A stretch of 64,000 nucleotides of DNA from Streptomyces sp. MNU76 (lineage in GTDB: Bacteria > Actinomycetota > Actinomycetes > Streptomycetales > Streptomycetaceae): the NCBI RefSeq assembly GCF_020982545.1, contig NZ_JAJKLK010000007.1, positions 186,001 through 250,000 of the forward strand. Direction: 5' to 3'. A program made the position numbers and the translations under genes. Positions 16,244 through 24,275 of the stretch are shown here, piece after piece (the stretch's first letter is position 1; each line of letters opens with the position of its first letter). Below the pieces are notes generated by a model, which did no database searches, had not been told where the DNA came from, and saw nothing but the letters and a program-made list of their open reading frames with translations.

Positions 16244-17482
16244 TCAGGTTGTGCTAAGTCCCGTCCAACTGCCAAATGCAGACAGCTCGTTGGAAGGGTG
16301 GGCGTCCATCCTGAGCAGCGCCGCAGCCGTCTCGCGAACGGACGGGTGGAACCGCGTATGGTTCGGCGCGACCTTCCGTGCTCGCTTGAGATCCACGAAG
16401 GCGCCGGCCCGGTCACCCCCAGCGAGCTTCGCGGAGGCCACGTCGATGAAGTGGTGGCTCGACCGCTCGCCGACGGTCGTACTGGGCGGCGCCCACTCGC
16501 CGCCGGAAACCGGAGACCATTCGGTGAGGCGGGCGAGAGCCTGCTCGGTGTCACCCATGTCGATCATCGCGTGCACCTCATGGATGCGGATGTTCGTCGG
16601 GCCGAACGACATCTCGTACGCCAGGGAGTCACGGTTGCCTGCCATGCCCGCGACCTGCTCCGCCTCCCGCAGGTACGCGTCGGCGCGATCGGAGTTGTTC
16701 TCGCGGGCTTCGAGAACGGCCAGCTTCAACAGCAGCGCACCGTCGACGGCAAGCGCATCCTGCGTGAAGGAGCGTTCCGGCTGGAACCGCTCCAGCTCGG
16801 TCCGCAGCGCGAGGAGCTTGCGACGTGCCGGCGAGTACGCGCCCTGGCGGAGCATCGCTCCCGCGACGAGGTAACCGGCCGTGAACTGCATTAGGGGATC
16901 GCCGGAGCGGTCAGCCGCCCAACGGACGCGCTCCAGAGCCGTGTTCGACAGGTCGTGGTGGCCCATCTTGTGAGCCAGGGAGTTCACGGCACGATAGGCG
17001 CGCGCCAGGTGCCAGAACGCCTTGCCCTGGTCGCCGTTGCCGCCCCCGAGGGCTACGTGCGTCAACTCGGTGATGATCGGAGGCAGCAGGGGGCCCATCG
17101 GGGCGTAGCGCGCGTCGCGGCGCAGGGCCGCCACTTGGTCGACTTCCGAGGCGAGCACGGGAAGCGCGCGGGGGGCGATTTCCAGGTCGTCGGGGCTGTC
17201 GTAGCAAAGCAGGAGACGGCGCAGCTCAGGGATGACGGCGTGGACGCCGTCTTCGGCTTCCGGCTCGCCGTAGTAGGGCTGGCCGGTCAGGACCTCGGGG
17301 CCGAAGCGCAGCGCCTTCGCGAGTGCCAGCGTCAGCGACGGTGAAGCCTTCCGCGCACCAGACTCCAGCTTCTGCACGTAGCTCGGGGAGACTGCGACCT
17401 TCTGTGCCAGTTGAGCTGCAGACAGCTTCCGTGTCCTACGTGCTGTACGGAGACGGTCTCCCAGCGTCAGGTTTTCACTCAT
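16244..17482 (-). CDS. XRE-family regulator with TPR-like C-terminal domain
   Basis: The 412-residue protein has an N-terminal XRE helix-turn-helix (LGDRLRTARRTRKLSAAQLA, then VSPSYVQKLESGARKAS) followed by about 330 residues of helical repeats resembling TPRs. Regulators of this build are abundant in Streptomyces and often sense a small molecule or a partner protein. The ATG at 17482 precedes the domain directly and has AAGGGA upstream. It is on the same strand as the 146- and 64-residue genes and may control them through the palindrome at 16196. Confidence 0.8.
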   Translation of the reverse strand: MSENLTLGDRLRTARRTRKLSAAQLAQKVAVSPSYVQKLESGARKASPSLTLALAKALRFGPEVLTGQPYYGEPEAEDGVHAVIPELRRLLLCYDSPDDLEIAPRALPVLASEVDQVAALRRDARYAPMGPLLPPIITELTHVALGGGNGDQGKAFWHLARAYRAVNSLAHKMGHHDLSNTALERVRWAADRSGDPLMQFTAGYLVAGAMLRQGAYSPARRKLLALRTELERFQPERSFTQDALAVDGALLLKLAVLEARENNSDRADAYLREAEQVAGMAGNRDSLAYEMSFGPTNIRIHEVHAMIDMGDTEQALARLTEWSPVSGGEWAPPSTTVGERSSHHFIDVASAKLAGGDRAGAFVDLKRARKVAPNHTRFHPSVRETAAALLRMDAHPSNELSAFGSWTGLSTT

Positions 17483-17733
17483 CGGTGGATCTGTCCCTTC
17501 GCGTTGGAGCACTCGGATCAGAGTACGGAAAATGCCCTGACCCGCGCCCCTGGTCGCCAAGTGTTAACAGAGCTGGCAGCGTCGCGACCAGGATGTGAAG
17601 CTCTTTGGTGCCGCACCCGGGACCTTCAGCACCATCTTTCAAACTAGAGCAAATAGGGGCATAGAGCTGTAAACAGGCCAGAATTTGAGGGTCATTGCGA
17701 CTCGGTCGTCAAGAGCTGACAGAGAAGTGCCTA

Positions 17734-17748
17734 CGGACAAATTGTCCG
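17734..17748. promoter_or_regulatory. palindromic operator CGGACAAATTGTCCG
   Basis: A perfect 15-base palindrome, the second member of the set with 16196 and 20291. The bases just before it (GCCTAC) are also shared with the 20291 copy. It lies 84 bases before a small ORF at 17832. Confidence 0.55.
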
Positions 17749-17831
17749 CGCCTCTCGTCCGTCCGCGCGATCAACAAGCCACGCTCCATCACGGACAGTG
17801 CCCACGCGCACTGAGCGGGGAGACCACCAGC

Positions 17832-17987
17832 ATGTTGCTCCATACTCTCGTGAAGTACGGCTCCGGTGCCGCCTCGTGCGAAAAAGGAGGCAAGAGTGGC
17901 CGAGACTGGACGCCCGCACGGTTTCGCCTCTTCGCCACGTCCGACCCCGGCTTCATCGAGACCTTGTCGAGTTTCATGTGTAGGTGA
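17832..17987 (+). CDS. possible 51-residue protein, doubtful
   Basis: An ATG at 17832 follows GGGGAG by nine bases and opens a 51-codon frame (MLLHTLVKYGSGAASCEKGG and on). It lies a normal distance after an operator palindrome. I do not recognise the product. A second good ribosome site (AAGGAGG) inside it precedes another frame at about 17896, so the region may be a decayed small-gene pair instead. Confidence 0.3.
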   Translation: MLLHTLVKYGSGAASCEKGGKSGRDWTPARFRLFATSDPGFIETLSSFMCR

Positions 17988-18722
17988 TGGCGTCTCCACG
18001 CTCGCGGCGGCAACATCATCTACACCAGCACGAAATTCAGCCTCGCCGTCGATCGCCCCACCAAGACAAGATCAGCCACGTCGCTGAGCTCGGGCAGCCG
18101 CTTGGCTATGTGCGACTTGCCGTCATGACCATCCCAACGGCGGCCGTACTGGTCCAGAAGGCTTGCCCCGCCCAGTGTGGTACCGGGCGGCCGGGCACCT
18201 CGCCGAGGCCCACCAGCGGATCGATGCGCAGCGCTTGTCGTCCACCGTGCACAGATGTGCCCGGTCGTCTCCCATGCGGAATCCGTAGGCGAACTGCTAG
18301 GTGTCGCTTCAGCAACCTGGAGCGACACCGCAGCCCGAGCGGCCCTCGCGGCAACGCGGCCGTATCTCGATGTCCCCGCATCTGTGAGTGGAGCCCGCAG
18401 CGATCGGGGGCCAGAAGTGACCTTAGCCACCCCTGGACTGTCGTGCCCATCGTTCGCTGGCGTGGGGCCGTCGGTCAACCAACGGTGGGACGAAATTGAA
18501 TCAACCGCTCCTTGGGCACCGCGCTGACCTGCGGCAGCGTCAGTTGAGAGAGCGCCCAGGTTTTTTGCGCTCTGGCGGGACATCCCTGCACCAACGCGGC
18601 CTGAGAATTGGCCCTTCCGTCGACGTGGCTGTCAACATCAGAAGCAGCGCGCAAGGGGCGACGGCAACCGCCCTTGTGACGCAGGAAGTTGGAGCCCGCA
18701 GTCGATCTGGAAGGTATTCGTC
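17988..18722. other. no intact gene; probable decayed coding sequence
   Basis: All frames are short or low in coding character. Isolated stretches look like former genes, for example LLDQYGRRWDGHDGKSHIAKRLPE on the minus strand near 18070-18160 in two pieces, and SVGELLGVASATWSDTAARA on the plus strand near 18280-18340. None has a start, a ribosome site and an intact length together. Confidence 0.35.
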
Positions 18723-18956
18723 ATGCGCGACAAGAATCAGCGCACTCCGTGCCTGGTGCATGGGCCTCGGCCCCTGACCGCCCCGGAAGCGGTCGTCATC
18801 GTGATCGTTTTGGTGTTGTCGGTCACTCTCGTCATGGCTGGCATGCCGTCGCTGGCGGTGTTTGTCCTCATGGGAGAGGCATGCAGCCTTGGTGCTCGAC
18901 TGGTGCGCCGACTGCGCCGCAGCCTGCAGCCGGTCCCGGCCGCAGTGCAGAGCTAG
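18723..18956 (+). CDS. 77-residue single-pass membrane protein
   Basis: The small protein has a charged N-terminus, one strong hydrophobic segment (APEAVVIVIVLVLSVTLVMA) and a basic C-terminal tail. A GGAAGG seven bases before ATG 18723 supports the start. It ends two bases before the next gene, a helix-turn-helix protein, so the two form an operon. The function is unknown; a membrane partner of the regulator is possible but not shown. Confidence 0.55.
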   Translation: MRDKNQRTPCLVHGPRPLTAPEAVVIVIVLVLSVTLVMAGMPSLAVFVLMGEACSLGARLVRRLRRSLQPVPAAVQS

Positions 18957-18958
18957 CG

Positions 18959-19540
18959 ATGGGGCGCCGAGAGAACCCGATCGGCGCGCGAAATCAGTCC
19001 CTGGCCCTCCTGGCGTCGAGGCTTCGCTCTTGGCGCCAGGAGGCTGGGTTGACCTATGCGCAACTGGCCGAGCGGACTCCATATAGCGCTGCAACCCTGT
19101 CACGTGCTGCATCTGGTCGCACTGTCCCCGCGCGGGAAGTGGTGGTCGCCTTCGCGGGAGCGTGCGGCGGGGAACCACGCCACGCGGAATACCTATGGAG
19201 ATGGGCACGAGTTGACAGGTTCGAGGTGGCTGGTAAGCGTCGGCGCTCGCGTCGGGTGCACGTCACCTTGATTCGTGACTTTGCCGAGCTGCACGCGGGC
19301 ATGGTCGAGCTGTACCAGCTGGATGGATCGTGCTCGTATCGCGAACTGGAAAGCCGCGCCGTTGCGGTTGGCGAGCGACTGCCTCGCACGACCATTGGCA
19401 GGTTCCTTACCCGTGCGACTGTCCCTAGCCGCGATTTCGTCCTGGCTTTTGTCCGAGCTTGTGGCGTCGACGATCACGAACTGGAGGCATGGGGGCAAGC
19501 GTGGGACCGCGCGCGCCGCCAGCGCCGAAAGCGGCCTTGA
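18959..19540 (+). CDS. helix-turn-helix protein with two HTH-like repeats
   Basis: The 193-residue protein starts with an XRE-type helix-turn-helix (LASRLRSWRQEAGLTYAQLA, then YSAATLSRAASGRTVP). Its second half has a similar pattern: SYRELESRAVAVGERLPRTT, then FLTRATVPSRDFVLAF and a matching RACG. The two ACG endings (FAGACG, FVRACG) sit in equivalent places, so the gene looks like an internal duplication of a DNA-binding domain. No ligand domain is present. It follows the membrane protein gene after two bases. Confidence 0.65.
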   Translation: MGRRENPIGARNQSLALLASRLRSWRQEAGLTYAQLAERTPYSAATLSRAASGRTVPAREVVVAFAGACGGEPRHAEYLWRWARVDRFEVAGKRRRSRRVHVTLIRDFAELHAGMVELYQLDGSCSYRELESRAVAVGERLPRTTIGRFLTRATVPSRDFVLAFVRACGVDDHELEAWGQAWDRARRQRRKRP

Positions 19541-20289
19541 TACCAGTGCGTGACGATGGTCTCCGCTCGGGGTATGAGCTGGTCGAGCAGTGAGTGTTAA
19601 GACAGTCCGGACGGACTCCTTACTGTGAGCGTCGACCATCAGCACGGCAGTCTGCGGGGCTTGCAGGTCGCGGGCTGTTCGGACTGATGGTCTGCGGCGA
19701 AGGGCTGGGTGCTATGGACGCAGTTCACCGCCACGACGAACGGGGTCCGACGACGCTCGAAGAAGCTCCGGCCGAAGTCCAGGGCGACAGTGGTGGTGGT
19801 CTTGCTCTCGGTGGGGCCGGCGTGATCGATGTCGGCGCTGGCGATGGTGAGCCGCTCTCCTCCGGCAGGCCACCCGCGTGCTCGACGGATACGGCGACCG
19901 TGACAGCGGAGTGCATGGACAGCCGCTCGCCAGGCTGCCTGGGCGCGACGCCGCCTGGGACGGGGCCAGCGCGATGACGCGGGCCCGGCGACAGTTGTCG
20001 CCAGGCATCACCGCGCGGGCAGCTCCGCACGGGGCAGGGTGCCCATTTGCTCGGCGTACGCCTTCCCTGCGGAGGATCTCGCCCGCGGCCAGGCCGAGCA
20101 GAGGCTTGGACTACGACGAGCAGCGTTTTCCGCGAGCGAAGTCGTGACCGGCAGCGGTGAGGTCTGATGTGAGATGCGGAGGGGTACGGTTTACGCGACA
20201 TGCGTCACCCGGTGCTTCCGACCTTGACAGAAGCCGACCCCAGTACCACAACTCGCCGATGTGTCAAGGCATCTTGCCGGGCGCGCCTA
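19541..20289. other. no intact gene; minus-strand gene remnant
   Basis: A minus-strand frame ending in a TGA near 19654 reads AGGERLTIASADIDHAGPTE, then TTTTVALDFGRSFFERRRTP and FVVAVNCVHST, with clear coding character but no usable start or intact upstream part. I do not recognise the family. A 14-base palindrome AGTCCGGACGGACT lies at 19604-19617. The rest shows nothing I can support. Confidence 0.4.
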
Positions 20290-20290
20290 C

Positions 20291-20303
20291 GGACAGACTG
20301 TCC
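20291..20303. promoter_or_regulatory. palindromic operator GGACAGACTGTCC
   Basis: Third copy of the shared palindrome. The core is identical to 16197-16209, and the preceding GCCTAC matches the 17734 copy. It ends 68 bases before the ATP-binding protein gene. Confidence 0.55.
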
Positions 20304-20370
20304 TCACACAGCTCTTGTCGGGTGGAAGGCTTCTTTTCACTAAGGCCACTACCAAGGTGAGGTTGTCGTC

Positions 20371-20940
20371 ATGGCGCGTCGCAATCCCGAACGTCCGACG
20401 CACGGATTCACGGTTGCGGCTGCTGTCGACGCTGTCCCGGCGGCACGCCGCCAAGTTGTATCGCTAGCACAGGACTTGGGCCTTCGGTTGTCAGACCAGA
20501 CGCTGGAGACGGTCGAGTTGTTGGCTGGCGAGGTGATCGCCAACGCTGTCCTGTACACAGATGCTCCATGCGATGTCTCTGTGACACGGGCCGCTGAACG
20601 GCTTCGTATCGAAGTCACGGACATGGACGCATCGTTGCCGACCGTTGTTGAGGCCGGGCCGAACGACGAGAGCGGTCGAGGCCTCCTGCTCGTGAACGCC
20701 TTGGCGGATGCCTGGGGGACGCAGCCGGAGCTCTTGGGCAAGACGACATGGTTCGAGATCACCCCGGGGCCGTCGACCGACGGCTTGGGCAATGACTCCG
20801 TGGAGGGACCGCCCTCACCCCATGCGGGTGGTGAACCTGCCGTGCAACGAACTGAGTGTCAGGCCCGCATGGCGTCGCCGGCCAACGCGCGGTGGTCGTT
20901 CCTCCCAGTAACTGCTGGGAAGGAGCATCAAGCTGCCTGA
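20371..20940 (+). CDS. ATP-binding protein, RsbW/SpoIIAB-like HATPase
   Basis: The 189-residue protein has the GHKL ATPase fold of anti-sigma kinases. The N box is ELLAGEVIANAVLY, the G1 box EVTDMDASLP and the G2 box DESGRGLLLVNALADAWG. Streptomyces carries dozens of such small ATPases, usually paired with regulators. The last 55 residues or so are extra, Ser/Pro-rich and poorly structured. The ATG at 20371 has GGTGAGG eight bases upstream. The palindrome at 20291 ties it to the same regulatory set as the XRE locus. Its sigma or phosphorylation target is unknown. Confidence 0.75.
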   Translation: MARRNPERPTHGFTVAAAVDAVPAARRQVVSLAQDLGLRLSDQTLETVELLAGEVIANAVLYTDAPCDVSVTRAAERLRIEVTDMDASLPTVVEAGPNDESGRGLLLVNALADAWGTQPELLGKTTWFEITPGPSTDGLGNDSVEGPPSPHAGGEPAVQRTECQARMASPANARWSFLPVTAGKEHQAA

Positions 20941-21165
20941 GGCTGTGATCCGAAACGACCGACCCCCGCAGCTCGCTCGGATGTCGCCGCAGGCTCCGGC
21001 ATCAAGAGTCCGATCGGCGACAGATCATAGGATCCGTCGTCATTGGTCGCTTGATTCAACGCCATCTTGTGGAGTCAACTCCCGTAGAAATAGGCTCCTT
21101 TGATCACAAGGGCCACTTTGATGGCGCGGGGTCAAACCTGTTGGAAACCACGGAGGGAGAGTTCG

Positions 21166-21318
21166 TTGACCATCCTCACTAAGGATCTTCAGGCGACACG
21201 CAGTGTCGTCGTCCAGCCCACGGGCCTCACGGCTGCGCTACGGGAGGTCACCGCGAAGCGTGAGGCGGACCTGATCCGCTTCCGGACCTGCTGCGCTGAT
21301 CCCCGAGCCAGCAAGTAA
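21166..21318 (+). CDS. 50-residue peptide, candidate precursor of a modified peptide
   Basis: A TTG at 21166 is preceded by GGAGGGAGA at an ideal distance and opens a 50-residue frame, TILTKDLQATRSVVVQPTGL, then TAALREVTAKREADLIRF and the end RTCCADPRASK. It lies just before a set of enzymes (PP-loop, two radical SAM, dioxygenase, amidohydrolase), separated from them by a strong terminator, the usual layout for an abundant RiPP precursor. The Cys-Cys pair and Arg/Asp/Pro near the C-terminus are plausible modification sites. An upstream ATG at 21121 is in frame but lacks a good ribosome site. A regulatory leader peptide is the main alternative. Confidence 0.55.
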   Translation: MTILTKDLQATRSVVVQPTGLTAALREVTAKREADLIRFRTCCADPRASK

Positions 21319-21336
21319 GCCGAGCCAGCAAGTAAG
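21303..21336 (+). repeat. 17-bp tandem duplication across the peptide stop codon
   Basis: The unit CCGAGCCAGCAAGTAAG occurs at 21303-21319 and again at 21320-21336, followed by a partial CCGA. It duplicates the last codons and the TAA of the small peptide out of frame. Confidence 0.8.
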
Positions 21337-21339
21337 CCG

Positions 21340-21370
21340 ATAGGGAGCGCGGTTTCGCCGCGCTCCCTAT
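21340..21370 (+). terminator. strong hairpin after the peptide gene
   Basis: The arms ATAGGGAGCGCGG and CCGCGCTCCCTAT form a perfect 13-bp stem with a TTTCG loop, 22 bases after the peptide stop. It should end or attenuate transcription before the enzyme genes, giving more peptide than enzyme message. Confidence 0.8.
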
Positions 21371-21443
21371 CACACCGGGGAACTACACCCCGGTCTCATC
21401 GTCGCCGCTCCTCTGTCTGCCAGCCGCTACGTCGGGAGGCCGC

Positions 21444-22655
21444 ATGCCCGCATTGTCACTGCTCGACCGGCGAGGGGGCCTACATACCCTCATCACCCAA
21501 CCAGGGGACACCGTAGCGTCGGCGATGCTTCGCAACTTCATCCCGCCCACGTCGGTTGTCACCTACTGTGAGCAGGACCAGCTGGTCGCGGATGACCACG
21601 TCCTGGACCCGGCACGTAGCTACGAAGCCCGACTGATCGAGGGCTATGACCTTGTCGGCATCCGCCGGCTATTCGAGAGTCGAGACAGTAGCGCCGGTTA
21701 CGTACGACGCCGACTGTCGGTTGCCGATACCGGCATGCTGAGCATGGAGCGGACACCCCTGGACCTTCCGTCCGCCGCCGTTCACGTCGAGGCGACTGTA
21801 CGGGAGACCATCGGCGAGTTCGGGCTCGTCCAAGGCGGCGATCGCCTCGTCCTCGGGCTGTCCGGCGGCGTGGACAGCGGCTCTCTGCTCATGCTGCTCG
21901 CCGCTTACAGAGACGCCGCAGAGCTGCCCAACGTAGAGATCGAGGCGGCCACCTTCCAGGACTTCGACAGCAAGTGGTCGGAGACTTTCGACTCCGCCGC
22001 TCGGCTGGCGGAGAAGCACAAGGTTCGCCACCACGTGCTGGAAGCCAGCTTGGCCGAGGAAGTCTTCCACCTCAACCGGCCCATGGCACAGATCCTCATG
22101 CTTCTGATGGAGACGGAGGATGCGCATCTCGCCATGTACGCGGATCATCACTCCACCCGTCGCGTACTGGAGGTGTACGCCGACCGGTTGGGCGCCAGGA
22201 AGATCGCGCTTGGGCTGCACACCACCGACCTGCTGGCCGGGCTCCTGAACTCGTACACGACCGGCTTCGATGTGGGACCGATTCCGCAACGCACCGTCGG
22301 ACCCTATGAGTACATACTGCCGCTGGCCTTCGTACCCAAGCGCGAGTTGCACCTGTACTACACGCACCTCACAGGGTACGCGCCGAAGCAAACGACTCCC
22401 AACCAGTGGGAGTTCAATCCTGGCGACCGGAACTTCCACTACTTCCTGGCCGATCAACTCCAGTGGTCTTGGCCCGGTATCGAGACGTGGATGTTCACCG
22501 CACACGCACTGCAAGCCTCCAAGCACACGATGACCTTCGCTGCCTGCGAGAACTGCGGCGGCTCGATGGCCCAGCAGAGCGTTACCGACGCCGTGTGGTC
22601 CGGCGTGTGCGACGTGTGCGCACTGCTCGACAGGCACGGCTGGATCCATTCGTAA
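21444..22655 (+). CDS. PP-loop ATPase with N-terminal ubiquitin-like domain and C-terminal Zn ribbon
   Basis: The 403-residue protein has three parts. Residues 1 to about 75 look like a ThiS/MoaD-type beta-grasp domain (GDTVASAMLRNFIPPTSVVT, VLDPARSYEARLIEGYDL). A PP-loop follows with LGLSGGVDSGSLL near residue 135. Two CxxC pairs near the C-terminus (CENCGG and CDVC) suggest a zinc ribbon. PP-loop enzymes of the TtuA/TilS/Ncs6 type adenylate a substrate for thiolation or amidation. Here it could activate a carbonyl or insert sulfur in the cluster product. The ATG at 21444 has GGGAGG just upstream. No CxxC in the catalytic middle was seen. Confidence 0.75.
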   Translation: MPALSLLDRRGGLHTLITQPGDTVASAMLRNFIPPTSVVTYCEQDQLVADDHVLDPARSYEARLIEGYDLVGIRRLFESRDSSAGYVRRRLSVADTGMLSMERTPLDLPSAAVHVEATVRETIGEFGLVQGGDRLVLGLSGGVDSGSLLMLLAAYRDAAELPNVEIEAATFQDFDSKWSETFDSAARLAEKHKVRHHVLEASLAEEVFHLNRPMAQILMLLMETEDAHLAMYADHHSTRRVLEVYADRLGARKIALGLHTTDLLAGLLNSYTTGFDVGPIPQRTVGPYEYILPLAFVPKRELHLYYTHLTGYAPKQTTPNQWEFNPGDRNFHYFLADQLQWSWPGIETWMFTAHALQASKHTMTFAACENCGGSMAQQSVTDAVWSGVCDVCALLDRHGWIHS

Positions 22656-22685
22656 CCGGCGGTACGAGGCGAACGGAGTCTGGAC

Positions 22686-24176
22686 ATGACCAACAGCCAG
22701 GAAAAGCGGGTTTCCCGCCGCAGGCTGCCCCTGATCACTGATCACGATCTGGAACCGCTGCGCCCCGTCGGGGTCGTCGACGGACACCAAGCATTCCGGG
22801 TCGGCGACCGCGAGACGCTCTTCTCCAACGAGGAGTTGGTCAGCCCGCTCCAGCCCTACCCGGGTGCTTGGTTGCCCCGCCTACCCGGTCGCACCGCCTA
22901 CCCCTTGCCAGACCGGGTCGGCGAGTACGGCAGCTACACCGAGTTCCGCAAGGCCCCCAAATACATGGCCCAATGGGTTCACTGGAAGAAGCGCGCCGAG
23001 ATGGTGCTTGAGGGGCGCTACCACGAGCTGACTGCCGCTCACTTCGAAGGCATCTTCACTCTCGTCTGCAACTTCATGTGCCCGCACTGCACCCGCCGGG
23101 TGACCCGCACCAAATGGGTCGAAGGGGGCGCCTGGGAGCACAACACCGAAGTCGAGAAGAAGAACACCATGCACCCAGCAGGGCTGCGCCGGGTCATCGA
23201 CCAGCTCGCGCTCCAGCGCACCGACGAGCAGATGGGCATCGTCTGGGGTGGCGGCGACCCGACCGCCAATCCGTATACCTATGACGGGATGCTGTACGCA
23301 CGCGAAAAGGGGATCACCTCAAGCTTTCTCACCAACGGCACGTTCCTGGAGGTAGACAACTGCCTCGACGCCGATCCGACCCTGATCCGAATCAGCCTCA
23401 ACTGCGGTACAGAGGAGAGCTACCGCAAGTTCCACGGCTATCCGCGCGGCTGGGACTACTTCGACCGGGTCAAAGAGAACATGCGTGTACTAGCCCGCCG
23501 CAAGCTGGAGCGTGGAGCCCGCACACTGGTGGGGATCTCCCTGATCACCGACGAACGGAACATGGAGGACACGGTCGCCGCTGCAAAGGAGATCCGTGCC
23601 GTCGTCGAGGAGGCCGGCCCTGGCATCGACTACGTCATCGCTCGGCCAGTTATGAACTACGAGCACTTCGACACCACGTGGGCCCGCCTGCAGGACGACA
23701 CCAAGGAACGTGCCCGGGAGCTCGTCAGCGAGGGCGGGGAGGCATGGAACATCATCAACGACCTCGGCATTCCCCTCATCCTCATCAAGGACTCCTACGA
23801 GGAGCCGCCGGCCAAGGACGACTACGAGGGTACGGATTGCCTGGCCTATGGAATGTACGGCGAGCTCAGGCACAACGGTGACGTGCAGTTGTGTTCGGAC
23901 TCGTACGGAAATCCCGAGTACACCATCGGGAACCTCTTCGAGGACACACTCGAGGACATATGGCAGTCGGATCGGCGGCGCGAGGTCCTGGACCGGATCA
24001 ACGCCAAGAAGTGCTTCCAGACCACGTGTCCGCACAACTCGCGGGGGCACCACCACAATCGGGTGTTCCACCAGGTCGAGCGGCTACGTCGGGCTGGGGA
24101 GATCGACAAGGTCCGGCGTTGGATGGAGGACCTTCGGGAAGTCACCTACCCGCTGGGGCACTCGTTCTTCGTCTGA
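22686..24176 (+). CDS. radical SAM/SPASM-type enzyme 1
   Basis: The 496-residue protein has the radical SAM cluster motif CNFMCPHC at residues 128-135, a glycine-rich SAM segment GIVWGGGDPT, and a C-terminal SPASM-like Cys set (CLAYGMYGEL, QLCSDSYGNPEY, KCFQTTCPH). SPASM proteins commonly modify peptides. An extra N-terminal segment of about 100 residues precedes the core. The ATG at 22686 has GGAG eight bases upstream. It is clearly related to the next gene, sharing the pattern LCSDxYGNPxYxIGN and the ending RxHSFF. Confidence 0.85.
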   Translation: MTNSQEKRVSRRRLPLITDHDLEPLRPVGVVDGHQAFRVGDRETLFSNEELVSPLQPYPGAWLPRLPGRTAYPLPDRVGEYGSYTEFRKAPKYMAQWVHWKKRAEMVLEGRYHELTAAHFEGIFTLVCNFMCPHCTRRVTRTKWVEGGAWEHNTEVEKKNTMHPAGLRRVIDQLALQRTDEQMGIVWGGGDPTANPYTYDGMLYAREKGITSSFLTNGTFLEVDNCLDADPTLIRISLNCGTEESYRKFHGYPRGWDYFDRVKENMRVLARRKLERGARTLVGISLITDERNMEDTVAAAKEIRAVVEEAGPGIDYVIARPVMNYEHFDTTWARLQDDTKERARELVSEGGEAWNIINDLGIPLILIKDSYEEPPAKDDYEGTDCLAYGMYGELRHNGDVQLCSDSYGNPEYTIGNLFEDTLEDIWQSDRRREVLDRINAKKCFQTTCPHNSRGHHHNRVFHQVERLRRAGEIDKVRRWMEDLREVTYPLGHSFFV

Positions 24177-24275
24177 CGCCTTCACCCAACAGTCCGCCGC
24201 CCACCACCCGTCCGACCAGCCTGTATGCGGCAGCGCTCCGGGCGGATCCGCCACAGGGACCGGAGGTACTACGTC

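Noticed and set aside
19604..19617. Palindrome AGTCCGGACGGACT as a fourth operator of the GGACA set
   Set aside because: The core order differs (AGTCCG outward, not GGACA inward) and no gene start follows at the right distance.
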